A program made the position numbers and the translations under genes. A stretch of DNA of 64,000 nt, taken from assembly GCA_021234155.1 (NCBI GenBank), contig JAJEKV010000025.1:6119310-6183309 (forward strand). The letters run 5' to 3'. The stretch comes from Isoetes taiwanensis (taxonomy: Eukaryota > Streptophyta > Lycopodiopsida > Isoetales > Isoetaceae). This document shows, piece after piece, positions 45,871 through 57,720 of the stretch (its first letter is position 1; each line of letters begins with the position of its first letter). A model generated the notes under the pieces. That model was given only the letters and a program-made list of their open reading frames with translations, was not told the DNA's origin and did not search any database.

Positions 45871-48800
45871 ACTATGTGATCCATCATAAGGAAAAGTGTT
45901 CATGGTGCTTTGAGAAGCCAAGCAGAATAACATTGGCTTTCAAGCTGTCAACAATGTTAATAGATGCTAAAAATCAAAATACAAAGCAATTCTCTAGATT
46001 CCTTCAACAAAGATCCCGTGGCTATCACTAACACTCAGTAAGCAAAACATCCAACTTATCAAAATGAGAGCCCATATTATACCAACTGAAATACGAAATC
46101 ACAAAAGTGCTTGGGGATGGCCTTAGCAGCTTATTTTCATGTAGCATCTTCAAATACCTCCAAAAACAGACTTATGAGAATCAACTCTATCAGAAGCTTT
46201 ATCACAACCCTAATCATTAATGAGTACAAGATTGAAATATGAGTGCCCATCTATGGTGAACCTTGTTCCTTTCCCTCACACAAGGAACCCTGCAAATACA
46301 AACAAATACAAAATCCAATATGGGAATACGAATCCTTTATAGGAAAGTGCATTATTGCATATGCATATTCGTTATAAAAATTTAGAAATGCTTGCTTCTA
46401 TGAATAAAGTCCAAAACAGGCCTTGAATTTAGCAAATAGAGATAATGCATTATTGCAATTGCCTTCTATATTGCACAGGTAAAATGCCTCCCCTATACTT
46501 GCCAATATGTTCACAGGCTGGTTCAACCACGTCAAAGTGCTATAATGGAGGATTGCAACATCTCCATTGTCGTCTTGTAGTGCATTAATAGGAGGGCCGA
46601 ATTTGTTGCACTCAATATAACTGAAGGATTTTCTGGAATCCACAACATCACACTCTACTTCATCATCATTTTCAGAATGATGAAAGTACTTCACAACATT
46701 GTTCTCACATATACAACACCACCCATCGGACTTTTCTCACAACAAATGTACAGAAATGAAGCAAATTTACCTTATTTCAAAGATCACAACAAGCGGATTT
46801 ATCTTATCCCAAAGACCACAATGTTTGCATTGGAGATATCCTGGCTCCCTCCCATGCTAAGCCTGCTAAGCACACATTAAAAGCTTCAAATGAGCATCGA
46901 TTGAAATAGAACGTGAGAGTATAAATGATCGGGAATCAATATGGCAAAAATGTGAGTAATTCCATGGAATTGGATGACGATAAATATAGCACATAGTCAT
47001 AGTCTGCCCACATCTGCATGTAATATTTAATTGCAGTTAAGGAATGTGAGTAATTTTCGCGGAATTGATGCATAAATATAGCACATAGTCCACCAATATT
47101 GCATGTGTGTGTAATCCCGCCCATTTGGTACTTACAACAAGGACGTATCTTTATCAAATAAACGGCAAAAAATTGTACCTACTACAGCTACTAAAGTTAC
47201 TCATGCACCAATCGTCTATAGTCTCATGAACATTGAATGTTGATATGTGCTGCACTTTAGCAAGGTAAAGTAACAAGCATAAGGCATGTAAAGCACTGCA
47301 ATAAAATAGTTTTTTCATATTTAATGAGCATCACAATAGCTTATAATCAAAATAGCTTAAATGAGCATAGCATCTAGCAACCTGTAGGCAATATTTTAAA
47401 CAGAAATAACACTTGCATGCAACCACATGGAACATTAGCAGTTGACTACAACTTACGTATCCCAAATCCACACTTTTTTGCAACCTATCCACTATAAGCA
47501 ACCTAGATGAAAACTCGTGATAAATTACTAATGTTGAACCCACATGCAAGATATACTTGGCAGAGTAAAAACGCTACAAACCAACCAAAGAACTTGAGTA
47601 AATTCTACTTCACCGCCATTTCTAACCGAGCCTAAGCTATGAAAATGCAGCTATAGAAGCTATCAATTGCATTGCAAAACCATAGAATCCTATGGTTCAG
47701 AAATGCATTTTGCATGGATTTTTTTGCCAAAAACAATAGTGCAAAGATGTCTTTCATTCTTCCTTCCAAGAACTTGGAGGTTCTTCATCGACGAAGCACT
47801 CCTCAATCGCAGCTCTTCAGATCAATGATAGAGCATCTATATGACATGATCCCACCAAAGGGAGATGGATCATTGATACGCCTTATCCAGGCTTTTGATT
47901 TTAATTCTATCTAAGCATGCCTTCAAAGATTTTATTCTAATGTTATTTTATTTTTACCATGATTCTAGCATCATGGATAATGGGCATATTTTGGATAGAA
48001 AAACAACAGCAGCATAAATGCTATTAACGTGGTCAACTACTGGTATTTTGGGTTGCCTGTGAGGGGGGGCAACCCTCTTGTTGGAGGGTGGAGTGACATA
48101 TAGAAGGCTTTGATTTGATTTGAATTGAATATATTCTAAAACATTCTAAAAAACGTGGTTGTGGATTGTCTAAGATTAATTAGGTTTTCGTGACACTTTG
48201 TGATACTTAGATGGCAGAGATTATTCGGGGACACCTTTTGTGATGGTGGTAGATAGCTTCTGGTTTTCTTTGTGGCATGGGCGAGGGCAGCAGCAACGAC
48301 AGTGGCATTTGTCATTTCAGGCCATGACAAGGGCAAGGGCAGCAGCAGGGGGAATCGGAAGCGCTTCCGGGCACAATCGATCTGCAGAGGAGCGGGCTTT
48401 GGAAGATCTAATAGCATGCAAACACCCCCCAATTGGGTGAAACGATTGAATCCAGTAATAATAACATGTATGGTTTAAGTTTCATTACATAAAGAACATA
48501 TTGAAAAATCTGTTTTATTATATGCTTAACTGAACAAGACAAGTCAAAAGCAAGTCTCAAAAGTATGCATGCTATTTCTTTGGCGCAAAGTAACAAACCT
48601 TGGATCCTCTATTGTGTAGAGCTATAGAAGAAATCCTTTCAGACAGCTTAAATTCATCAGACTTGAATAAGAAAGATGTTATTGGCAATCTGTGCTGCCG
48701 CAGAGCATTGGGCTTCATACACAATAGGACAAGCTTGAACTTTGAAAATAAATGGCCATGTCTATCAAACTTTGAGGCCCTTCTAACACAGCTCCTCCCC

Positions 48801-48890
48801 TTTAATTTCTTAATATACTTCCCCATATTTTTCCCTCATATTTGCAGATTTGACAAAGAAAGATGAAGATACCGGAGCCCATCTGCATGG
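45871..48890. other. AT-rich sequence, mostly unassigned, with one protein-like open frame
   Basis: An 80-codon plus frame at 47672-47914 (…RSMIEHLYDMIPPKGDGSLIR…) looks protein-like but I cannot name it. The 98-codon minus frame at 46398-46694 and the frames at 48136-48866 are also unrecognised. A 95-bp imperfect tandem (GTGAGTAATT...AAATATAGCACATAGTC, at 46949 and 47045) is present. The stretch 47180-47690 is paralogous to 49360-49950. Confidence 0.4.
47180..47690. repeat. segmental duplicate, left copy
   Basis: It shares GTTACTCATGCA, GCTGCACTTTAGCAAG, TTTTAAACAGAAATAACACT, GCAACCTAGATGAAAACTC and AATGCAGCTATAGAAGC in the same order with 49360-49950. Confidence 0.87.
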
Positions 48891-48899
48891 CTAATTTGG

Positions 48900-49280
48900 T
48901 TCAGAGAAGTCAATATCCAGACAAATGCTGGTGGAGATGAAAAATTACATGCAGCAGGGCCTAAATTTGAAGCTGCTGAAATTAAAACCCCAAATTCTAT
49001 ATTTGAGCTCAGGAACGGAAAGCTTGGTAAGAAGCTCCTAAAATAAGCAGCAAGGAGATGGTCATTGTAGCCAGACTGAACAAGAAAGGAAGCATTTTTA
49101 GAGAGGAAGCAATCGAGAATTTAGAATGTTAGTAGAAGCACTGGAATGGCGCTTGGAGGAATGATCGGGGAAAAAAACTCAAAAGAGTTGCCACTGCAAA
49201 TTGAAGGCAACCGTAAGCACGGGCTTTAAAATTGATCTTCGCTTATATTGAATCTTGATCCTCAAATCACAGTCCCGCCA
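48900..49280 (-). repeat. paralogue of the L1 relic region at 44985-45380
   Basis: Shared words in order: AAATGnTGGTG, AAATTTGAAGC, TATTTGnAGCTC, CACTGGAATGGnGCT, ACTCAAAAGAGTTGCCA and TTCGCTTATATT. The L1 RT block itself is missing here, so this copy is a truncated LINE fragment. It and the adjacent 49360-49950 segment suggest one local duplication. Confidence 0.8.
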
Positions 49281-49359
49281 TCTCCACCTTCAAATGGTGA
49301 CAAGGACAGATTATCAGCACAAAGTTAAAGAATCATACTCTAGTTTTACTCATGCATCA

Positions 49360-49950
49360 ATCACAGTTACCACAGTTACTCATGCATCAATCGTGATATA
49401 GAAACTTGTCCATAAACATCGACATCGAATGTTGATATATGCTGCACTTTAGCAAGCGTAAAGCAACAAACTATAAGGCATGTAAAGCAATAAGCAATAA
49501 AACTTGTTTCTATATTTATGAGCACCACGATAGCTATACACTCAAATACAATTGTGGCAAGCACCACTTAGCAAAGTTACTTTCACAACAAGCATTCCAT
49601 AACCCTAGCAGCATAGAATCTTAGCCACCTGTAGGCAGTATTTTAAACAGAAATAACACTTGCATGCAACCATTACGGAACATTATTAGCAGTCGACTAC
49701 AACTTACAGTGCCAAACTACAATTAATCTATCCACTATATGCAACCTAGAGTTTTAATCTATCCAATTATAAGCAACCTAGATGAAAACTCTGCAAAATT
49801 ACTAACAGGAACCCATGCAGTATTATACTGCAGAGCAAAAACGCTGCAAAACCAGCCAGCAACTTGCCAGATTTTACTACTGCCATTTCTAACCGAGTTT
49901 AAAGTTATAAAAAATGCAGCTATAGAAGCTTAATCAACTGCAAAGACCAA
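49360..49950. repeat. segmental duplicate, right copy
   Basis: Paralogue of 47180-47690. It is longer by an extra AACCCTAGCAGCATAG segment and a duplicated TTTAATCTATCC portion. Confidence 0.87.
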
Positions 49951-50479
49951 AAAACTACTTTTATACACATGTTTGATCCTTATCAAAGAAAATAACTAAG
50001 TCACACCTGATTTGTAGAAGCTCCCAGTTTAATTATTGGGATCTTAAACTGTTGAAATTGCTGCTGATCTCTAGGAAAAACGCCAGATATGTCTCCTTCT
50101 TGAATGTAACTCAAAATTATACCAGGCACTACAGAACCAGCATGTTTCATTCCGGCACGATGCATAAAACTTCAATCCGGTATGATGCATTATGCCCACC
50201 TGACCATTAAAAATGCAAAATGAACAAAGCTTAGATTCAAAATGGATGAAAATACCACAGGCTAGGTTCCAAACTTTACCTTCTGTGCTGAAATGCGGCT
50301 ATTTCATACCCATTCCAGTTTCTGGCAATTTCTAGCCAAGAAATAACATTACAAGATAATTTCCATTGCTAACTGTCTACGGGTAGAATGCCTTTATCAA
50401 AAATCAAACCTACTGTGAGTTGAATACAAGTAGATGTGTGCACACCCCATTGCTGCATGCGTCGGCTCCATCCAACGAT
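49951..50479. other. unassigned sequence
   Basis: AT-rich, no recognised motif. It could be the 5' flank of the kinase gene that follows. Confidence 0.35.
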
Positions 50480-50590
50480 ATGGTCCAAAGTATTTGATCC
50501 AGGATATTTGTTCCAGGGATCCAACGATATGATCCAAAATATTTGATCCAGATATTTGATCCGCTGATATTTGTTCCAAGTATCGAACGC
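50480..50590. repeat. two-copy minisatellite upstream of the kinase fragment
   Basis: Two imperfect copies of about 53 bp contain CCAACGATATG, TCCAAA, ATATTTGATCCAG and GATATTTGTTCCA. It lies 80 bp upstream of the putative kinase start. Confidence 0.88.
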
Positions 50591-50665
50591 GTAGGCTAGG
50601 ATGAATGTGGAATGCAGAAAATATCTGCAACTTTTTTTGTGAGGAAGAACAATGAGAGGGTTGAG

Positions 50666-51000
50666 ATGGCGTCTACGGTGCTTTGTAGAGGACTAGAGAA
50701 GATTTTCGAAATCCATGAGAGTGGCTTCCTTTGCTGGGAAGGGCGCTATGGGCGCGGTCAAGATCTGCACGCATATTAGCAGCGCCACAGAATTCGCCTG
50801 CAAAATCATTCCAAAACAAAACATCTCCAGCCAGACTCCACACAGAACCTTCCTCAGAATCGGCCGCCTTGTTTCCAAAAATCCACATTTTGCTGCATGT
50901 CGAGATTGTTACCAAGATGCCCACAATGTATATCTTATCATGGACCTTTGCCATGGCGGATCTCTGTTACACTACATCAAAACAGGGTTTTCTGATACGA
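50666..51000 (+). pseudogene. Ser/Thr protein kinase, N-lobe exon, broken
   Basis: An ATG at 50666 opens MASTVLCRGLEKIFEIHESG and then the frame shifts. In the next frame GKGAMGAVKICTHI is the glycine-rich loop, FACKIIPKQNI carries the ATP-binding Lys, and NVYLIMDLCHGGSLLHYI is the hinge with the αD start. This resembles the CDPK/CaMK-like group of plant kinases (compare VMELC-x-GGELF). The expected αC Glu region (FLRIGRLVSKNPHF) is degraded. A matching catalytic-loop part lies at 54060-54320. Confidence 0.8.
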
Positions 51001-54000
51001 AGATATGTTTTTATAGGTTTATGGGTTTCAAGGGGATTCCTAATTCGAGGCGTTGGATTTGGTTATGAATATTCTCGACATTGTGCCAAATGAAAGGCCA
51101 ATGTTTTTACGCAGCAAAAGTCTGCCACTTTCCAAGGTCATGTTCAACCATAGGCACATTTAGCTTCAATCTTCATTCCACGTAGAGCCATTTCAATAGT
51201 CATACTCACATTATATTCATACATTACATTTGCGCAATAAAACAGATTGACAGAGAGCGTACTCAGGCACTCCACAACACATACGTATAAAAATAGCATG
51301 TCCACGTCTGGAATAAAACAGAACCATCACTTCTTCAACATGCACAGCATGCCCATCTCTCCACTCGCTAACTTGCTACTGCGGACCATTTCCTCTTCCT
51401 TGAGCATCCAATGGTGGGATCATGTTCCTCACCGAGCGATCCAAATTTCACTCTAGCTCCTTCGCAGGGAGACTCCTATGAAGATTCGATGCGATCTAAA
51501 GAAGCCACCTTCCAAAGATAATGGAGCCGACCCTGCCTCTCCATTAAGATCCACGCTGAATACGGCCCAACACCCTCCGCGAAGTGCTGGAACGGAAGTT
51601 TTCCTACAACAAGTGGTAAACCTCTTTAATTGATCAAGTCATTCTCCCCGCAAATGCCGACAAGAGTATCCTATTCCGCATCAAGGAGCGCCCATCTCGA
51701 CACTCCTCTTCCTCGTAGCTGCCGCCAAGACAACGAATTTCTTACATCACGCCTCCTATCAGCCCGTGATGTATCAGAATAATATAGTACTAGCAATATG
51801 TAAACGGCGAGAGCACTACCTCAAATCCAACATCAAACGCCCAATCATGCATGTCTAATCTGAATGAAGTCACGCCATCGCTAGGATCTCGCACAAGCTC
51901 GACCTACTATCTACGAAATGAACTCATCCTCATCATTGCCGCCATCCTCCTCTTCCTTCCATCATCGAACACCCCGCCTTTATCCTACATGCGCTCTTCT
52001 TGCCGATCTTCTAATCGACAATGCCCTGGCCCCCAAACAGCACTCATTCCTACATCTTTTGTGGCACATGTCTCGTGAGCATTATCCTCCATACGCTTGC
52101 ACCTCGGCCTACCGATACATAGGCGGAGTTATTTGGCAAAACCTACCTAACTAGCAAGTTTTAAACTTGCCACCAAGAACATACTTTGACCGTATGGATA
52201 AACGAGCGCGGTCCTAACCGCCACCGTGGTATACCGTAATGATACGCCTCACTTCATGATATTCCTATTGTCAAGGAGCACTAAATTTTCACGCCCGCAC
52301 CATATAGCGATATAACTCTTCCGTCTTCACTTCGTTTCCACATTATGTGTAAATGCATCTCGAAATGCAATTTACCCAAGTCTTTAAACAAGAGAACTCA
52401 ATTGCCTTCAAACAAGGGAGGCGCATTTCTTCGCCAAAGCTTTTACATAGAATCATTGTTCCCCTCATGTGGGTTCCATTGCAGGATCTAAATCCAAGGA
52501 AATTTTTATCCTAACGCTCACGCCAGAGCGCTTTAGCATGCGTTTAAAGACAAATTTCAGACGGCAGATGATCCAAGGAGGAGCCCTTTCAAGCTTCACA
52601 ACACTTTGCAATTCTCCTCATGAACTGCGACTACACGCCATACAAAGGTGTACGGACATCTCAGACTTCAAAGACAATCACACCTACACATCCAAAACCG
52701 TAAGACACATCAACAACCTCCGCCACTTCCTCCTCCATCGTCCATACCAACATGTTCTTCAAACATACGCTGCTCTCCTTCCTCCTCGGCCCCTTTTGCC
52801 ACCTCCTCGACCTCTTGTGACATATGTGATTCCTCCCCGCCTTCTTCCTCGCATGGTCATGAATGGGCTCACAACCTGACTGCCTCCCTTCCACGCCCAC
52901 CCCTTCCACGACACTGCACTAAATGACCCTCCTTCCCTTCCAACTCCATCACGCTCTACACCGACCTTCCCTCGCTGCGCCTGAAATACAAATGCTCTTC
53001 GACTTTCATATACACCACCGGGCAGATCGGGTACTACCAAGCTGCCTCCTTTCCCCCCACTCATCCCCTTTACTCTCGAGAAGCACTCTCCCCGGCCTAT
53101 TGTCAATAATCCACTGACCTAGCCCAAGCCTATCCCTAATCGCCATACCTTTCCCCGGCCCACTAACAAGCATCAAGCATCCGTACTCGAGCACTTAACT
53201 CACCTCCCCGACTCCGCAGACCTGCTTTCATATTCCGTGACTCACCACATGCATCAGCTTCGCAGCCTCCCTCCTCATACAAGGTAATGATGCAACTTCG
53301 TCCTATCCTAATTCTCTCAGATCGCGAACACCGAATTGTTTAGAATGACTCTTGGCAGAGTCAACCGATGCACTTTCACTCTCAATTCGGCCGCTTCTAC
53401 CGATATCCATACCCAAAGAACTACAACAACAAGAATATTCCGCATTTCACACCACCCTACTCCACCCAAATACGCCATTGTGAAAAACTTCTTCAAAGCG
53501 TAAGGCCAATCTTACCTCTCGAGAACCCATTTTAAACCTACATGCATGGACACATCGCTTGCATGCAGCCTACAATCGCCCTAACCGCTACCTAAAGGTA
53601 ATAATTTTAAAATGCATACACATCGCATTGCACCAAATTCTAATGAGAACAAGAAATTCAAACATTCAAACATTGTGGATTAGATATCTTCACTCTCCAG
53701 CGCCTCCTCCCGCTGACATCTTTCGGTAAGTAATAAACCACTTCTCCCCTTCCTATGCTCATCGCTTACACTCCAAATTTCAGCCGTCACGTGTTCCCAA
53801 CTCCATCACGGAAGAGGCCCCATTCTATTTGCGTATATGATAATGCCTGCTCCCACAAACATCTTAAAATGACAAGAAGTCAGCCAAACCCCAAAATATA
53901 CGACTGGACATAATACACAAAAATCTTACTCCGCACTAATCGCAGAACCCAAATACTAAACAAAACCGCAAGTAAGTTTATCCGCGACGAACAAAATGCC

Positions 54001-54059
54001 GACGAATTTTTCCAAATCGCATGTAATGGAGTATTACATTTTCTAGGAATAATTCACAG
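51001..54059. other. 3-kb interruption of the kinase gene, C-rich on the plus strand
   Basis: It may be a long intron or an insertion. From about 51450 to 53600 the plus strand is strongly C-rich and G-poor. Overlapping open frames (136 codons, 52469-52879 plus; 115 codons, 52759-53106 minus) have low-complexity composition and no domain. The strand bias suggests an old element with G-rich coding on the minus strand, but no pol motif was found. Confidence 0.35.
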
Positions 54060-54320
54060 ATCTTAAAATGAGAATATCTTATCGGGCCGATGATAGCGAT
54101 GTAAAAGTGGTTGATTTTGGTTTGTCAACAATTTTATTACCCCCGTATTGCTTCAGGACCTAGCGGGTTAATTTCTTTGAGTTATATGGCACCCGGAGGT
54201 GTTGAAAGGATGTTCCACCGTTGATGTATGGAGGCAGGATCTGTTCTTTATGAGATGTTGTGGTATAAGCAAAGATTTCCACACCGTGACTTCCAGAAGC
54301 TCGCCTTTTTCATAACATCC
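54060..54320 (+). pseudogene. Ser/Thr protein kinase, catalytic-loop and C-lobe part, broken
   Basis: TDLKMRISYRADDSDVKVVD then FGLSTIL matches HRDLKPEN-x-L...DFGLS. The first His-Arg of the loop and PEN are damaged, but DFG is intact. After a frame change YMAP(E) and VLKGCSTVDVW follow (APE motif and DVWS-x-G), then VLYEML and FPHRDFQK in further frames. The sequence continues the N-lobe at 50666-51000 in the same orientation, so both are one gene. Confidence 0.82.
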
Positions 54321-54490
54321 GCAACCAATTGGATTTACATCAGCTTAATGTCTCAAAAGAGGTCAAGGATCCCATCTACTTATGTTGCTTAGGGACCCTC
54401 TCTAGGCCTAGTTTCTCTCAAGTAAGCAACATCCTTGGTTCGGCCTCTAGCATGAATTTACCGCGATATTAACGGGATGAAATTAACCGA
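54321..54490. other. degenerate end of kinase region
   Basis: A short region between the kinase C-lobe and the tandem repeat; no motif seen. Confidence 0.3.
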
Positions 54491-54960
54491 ATTGGCAATG
54501 GGTGTAAATAAGCACCATAAGTAAATACTGCAACTAGAGTAATGATGACTTTATCTTTATCTTATTGTTATGAATTGATGCAAAATTATTCTAAATAGGC
54601 TTCAAAAGGAGATTGTCTTAGCATTTTCTCGCGGTATCAATGGCCATTGTACTAAGAACCTATGGTCAATTTCTATAAGTCATTCTATAAGTGCTAATTT
54701 ACCAGTGATAGCTTAAGAAAGTTCAGGACAGAAATCTCAAGAACCTAATTGGCAATGGGTGTAACATTGGCTTGCACCATAAGTGTAAATACTCTAACGC
54801 CAGGAATAACAATGAAGATTCTCAAGCCCCATTGTTATGAACCGGGATGTAAAATTTTTCAAATAAGCTTCAAAAGCTGAATATTTTCATTTTGTGGCAT
54901 TTCCAATGTCTATTACCCAAGAACCTATGGCCTCCATCGGCTAATTCTCAGAGGAAAATA
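54491..54960. repeat. tandem duplication, unit about 257 bp
   Basis: ATTGGCAATGGGTGTAA starts at 54491 and 54748. Each copy goes on through AAGCACCATAAGT/TTGCACCATAAGT, TTGTTATGAA, GCTTCAAAAG and AAGAACCTATGG, with many small indels. It may be intron or 3' sequence of the kinase gene. Confidence 0.87.
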
Positions 54961-55861
54961 GCCTCACGGGCTCGCATAGTCCACTAATTACTATAACTAA
55001 AGTTAAGGTAAGATGGGATCTCACCCAAGTAAATCTTTGAGCAGCCTCATCGTATTCAAATGTATTGGGCCATCAAGGGGATTTCGTGCTTGATGATAGC
55101 TCTCCCGTGAGTCTGTGTAAAATATATTCATACCCCCCGGTACTGGTCACCCGCTCCATTTCCCTTAGTGTCATCTCTGCGATGGCAAATAAAGCTGTAA
55201 TGTCGACCAAGAGAATCTAACCTTAGTAGAGTCGAAGCTAGATGCTCCGAAATGGCTAAAATTTGAGGCAATGAATGCACATAGCTTTGGGTATTTCTTT
55301 AGTGCTGGCCCCATATTCATGGGCCAGGTGGTGTTAAGGAAGGGAGACGCCGGGTGTATGCCATGCCATTGAGGCAAGGTGCGGAGCTTTAGGTCATGCT
55401 ATGGCGACTGCTGAGGCGATGCTGAAGGTCAAGGCAAACACACATAAAAATAACATCACTTTAATACAGTTGGGCGCCGCCTTGATTATATGTGCTCCAA
55501 TTCAATTTCTAAGTTGCTAAGACTGAAAGGCCCAACGACTTCTCTTGGCCCGCTTCATACGCGGGTGATAACGCCCTAGGGTATTTGGACTATGCCCCAT
55601 TATCGCTGGAGAAAAAATTTCTGTCCATCCGAAAGCACTGGAGAAAGTTATAGTGCTTGCAAATCTCGAACCTCTAGCTCCACCATCTGAACCTAACCAC
55701 TCTACTAAAGAACACTCTCCTACACAAGTAAGTTATTCTTCCCATAGCTAGGTCAACTCACATGCCAACTACAGAGTTGGAATTCTTTAACCTAGGAAGA
55801 AGTACCGTCAACTAACGAGTTAGGAGGTGGTCAGGACAATGATTTGGTCTACCAAAATCAT
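54961..55861. other. unassigned, probably internal to a minus-strand LTR element
   Basis: It lies on the internal side of the primer-binding site at 55873-55862. A 68-codon minus frame at 55171-55377 (…MNMGPALKKYPKLCAFIASN…) is protein-like but unidentified. No gag or pol motif is evident. Confidence 0.35.
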
Positions 55862-55873
55862 GCTCTGATACCA
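55862..55873 (-). promoter_or_regulatory. tRNA-iMet primer-binding site, minus strand
   Basis: The minus strand reads TGGTATCAGAGC exactly, the primer site of many plant LTR elements. The preceding bases CGTCCAG hold the CA expected at an LTR end. The plus-strand word order TGCTCTGATACCA...GACGCCCC is typical of plant gypsy LTR borders. Confidence 0.75.
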
Positions 55874-55874
55874 C

Positions 55875-56220
55875 TGGACGCCCCAGACCCATAACATGCT
55901 CCCATCGCATTAAATACGAATCCCCATGGCGGTACTAAAATCACCATGGTAAAGCCCTCCATCACACTCGGACCACTTGGGATGGCCAAGTGTCTGGTCG
56001 AGGAACACGGAGGTAAAATCCTATACGCCTAAGCATACGCATATCGCTAGTATGCCAAATAACTGTTAAAATAATATACCACCATTTAAGGGTGGCCCAT
56101 CCATCTTCATCCATCAAAAGAGAATACATCCATAATAATATAAGCTCAACACCATGACAAGGCACTACCAGGCCCGTGACTAAGGATCTAAACTGGTCGT
56201 GGCCTCAAGATATCAATATC
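55875..56220 (-). mobile_element. LTR of a minus-strand retrotransposon (far edge unknown)
   Basis: It abuts the primer-binding site, with its 3' end at 55875. The segment holds AATATACCACC-like AT-rich sequence that may include the promoter. The start of the LTR (CA on the plus strand) could not be located, so the right edge is a guess. Confidence 0.45.
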
Positions 56221-57069
56221 TAGCATTATAATGTGGGGTTTCTTTTGTGATTTTATACGCTTTTTGGCATGGTTTTTATATGATTTCATGGGCTGCATTG
56301 CACGAGGGCATACTAATCTCGCGATATCTAGAGTGCATAATCGGATTCTCATGTTTGAATGGCATTTTATCTATGGCTTTTGCAAATGGTTTTGCCTCGC
56401 ATGTTTTTGTTCTTTAAAAACCTAATTAATTTAATTTTAGCGCCATGCAAGCAATTCCAGGCATTCAACTTAGGGGTCGAATTTTAGGGTTCGTGGAGGA
56501 AGTGATCTAAGAAATCCTATTTTAATGCGTAATTCACTTAGATGTTCACGCTCGCATTCATGCCAATTTAGGAAACAAATTGCATGATGTAAGTATACTG
56601 AGTTTGCGGGTGGCAGCAGCCAAGCATGGATGCATTGATCACAGCGTTGACCGTATGGTTCGACAACGCCATGTGCGGTTGTCTCGCTTACATAAACCGG
56701 GAGATAGTGCCAACTTGTCCAAAGGAACCGGAGGAATTACAACTTGCTGATATGAGGTTATCATTGTTTCGTGTATTATATTTTGTCAATCAAGAGAAGC
56801 AATTATTTTGCGATTCCCCTCGCTGGCTCTTTTCTAACCATTCTCGGCCAAGAAGGTAAGATGGCCGGAATCTGCAGTAAAGGACCGTAAAGGGTCGAGT
56901 CCGGACATGAGCCAAAAAGATGGGAAAATGATGTACGCAAAGATGCCTAACCCAGGCATGGCTTATGCTTATATCGGACCGGTAGATGAGTCTTACTCAA
57001 CGATGACATGTGACTCTTATTTCTCTCCCATCCCTTAAATTTCATGCTCGCTTTTATTATGGTACGAGG
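56221..57069. other. unassigned sequence
   Basis: Open frames of 64 codons (56231-56425) and 77 codons (56626-56859) carry no recognised motif. The LTR upstream may extend into it. Confidence 0.35.
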
Positions 57070-57126
57070 AAAGCCTTGGAGTAATTCAGCTTCATGGAAA
57101 GCCTTTTGAGTAATGCAGCTTCATGG
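57070..57126. repeat. two-copy tandem repeat, unit 28-29 bp
   Basis: AAAGCCTTGGAGTAATTCAG... and AAAGCCTTTTGAGTAATGCA... are adjacent, both ending GCTTCATGG. Confidence 0.9.
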
Positions 57127-57429
57127 ATTGCACTAAGCAATTCATTGCATATTGCCATCCCTCAGAATAAGGGGGAACTTTTAGCAAATTCAAAGCCCTA
57201 AGGTGCAATTTATCAAAGGTGCATGTCTTACACCATCACTTACATTATGCATGACTTGGTACAACATTGTTGGGCGTACTTGGACATCAAACATCCTTTG
57301 AGGTATGCAAAAATTTGTTTCTTCAATAAAGATAAGTCTTGTGAAAATTGAGATCTCTTTGCAAATGCTTTCACATGGTCGTGGATGTAGATTCTCCTCT
57401 TTCAAATAAAATCTAAAGAAGCATGCTAA
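57127..57429. other. unassigned sequence
   Basis: An 88-codon minus-strand frame (57190-57456) has no recognised motif. Otherwise AT-rich. Confidence 0.35.
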
Positions 57430-57720
57430 CTTGTAATCCAAAAAGACCGATTTCAATTTGTTGTCAATTTTCCACTTTTACTTGCACCCTTTGAAGAACC
57501 TAGGGTATTTCCGACAGGTGAGACAGCTTGCAAATTTGACTTTTTGGATGTAACCAAGGAACTATTAGTGAAAGACAACTATCTCAGCCGCAAATACCGC
57601 TTTATTGTACATGGTGATACAATTTGGGAATTTATGGGAACAATTGCTTTCAATTCAACAATATATTTGGCTTGTTGCTTTGACATCAAATCACTAATTT
57701 ATTTAGTTTGTTGCTTCTAA
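57430..57720 (+). other. 96-codon open frame without ATG, exon-like, unidentified
   Basis: It is open from after a TAA at 57427 to a TAA at 57718, with no Met until residue 69, so it would be an internal or terminal exon. The peptide (for example RVFPTGETACKFDFLDVTKE and NYLSRKYRFIVHGDTIWEF) has ordinary protein composition up to about residue 72, then turns hydrophobic and Cys-rich. I cannot assign a family. It might be a host exon or part of an element. Confidence 0.4.
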
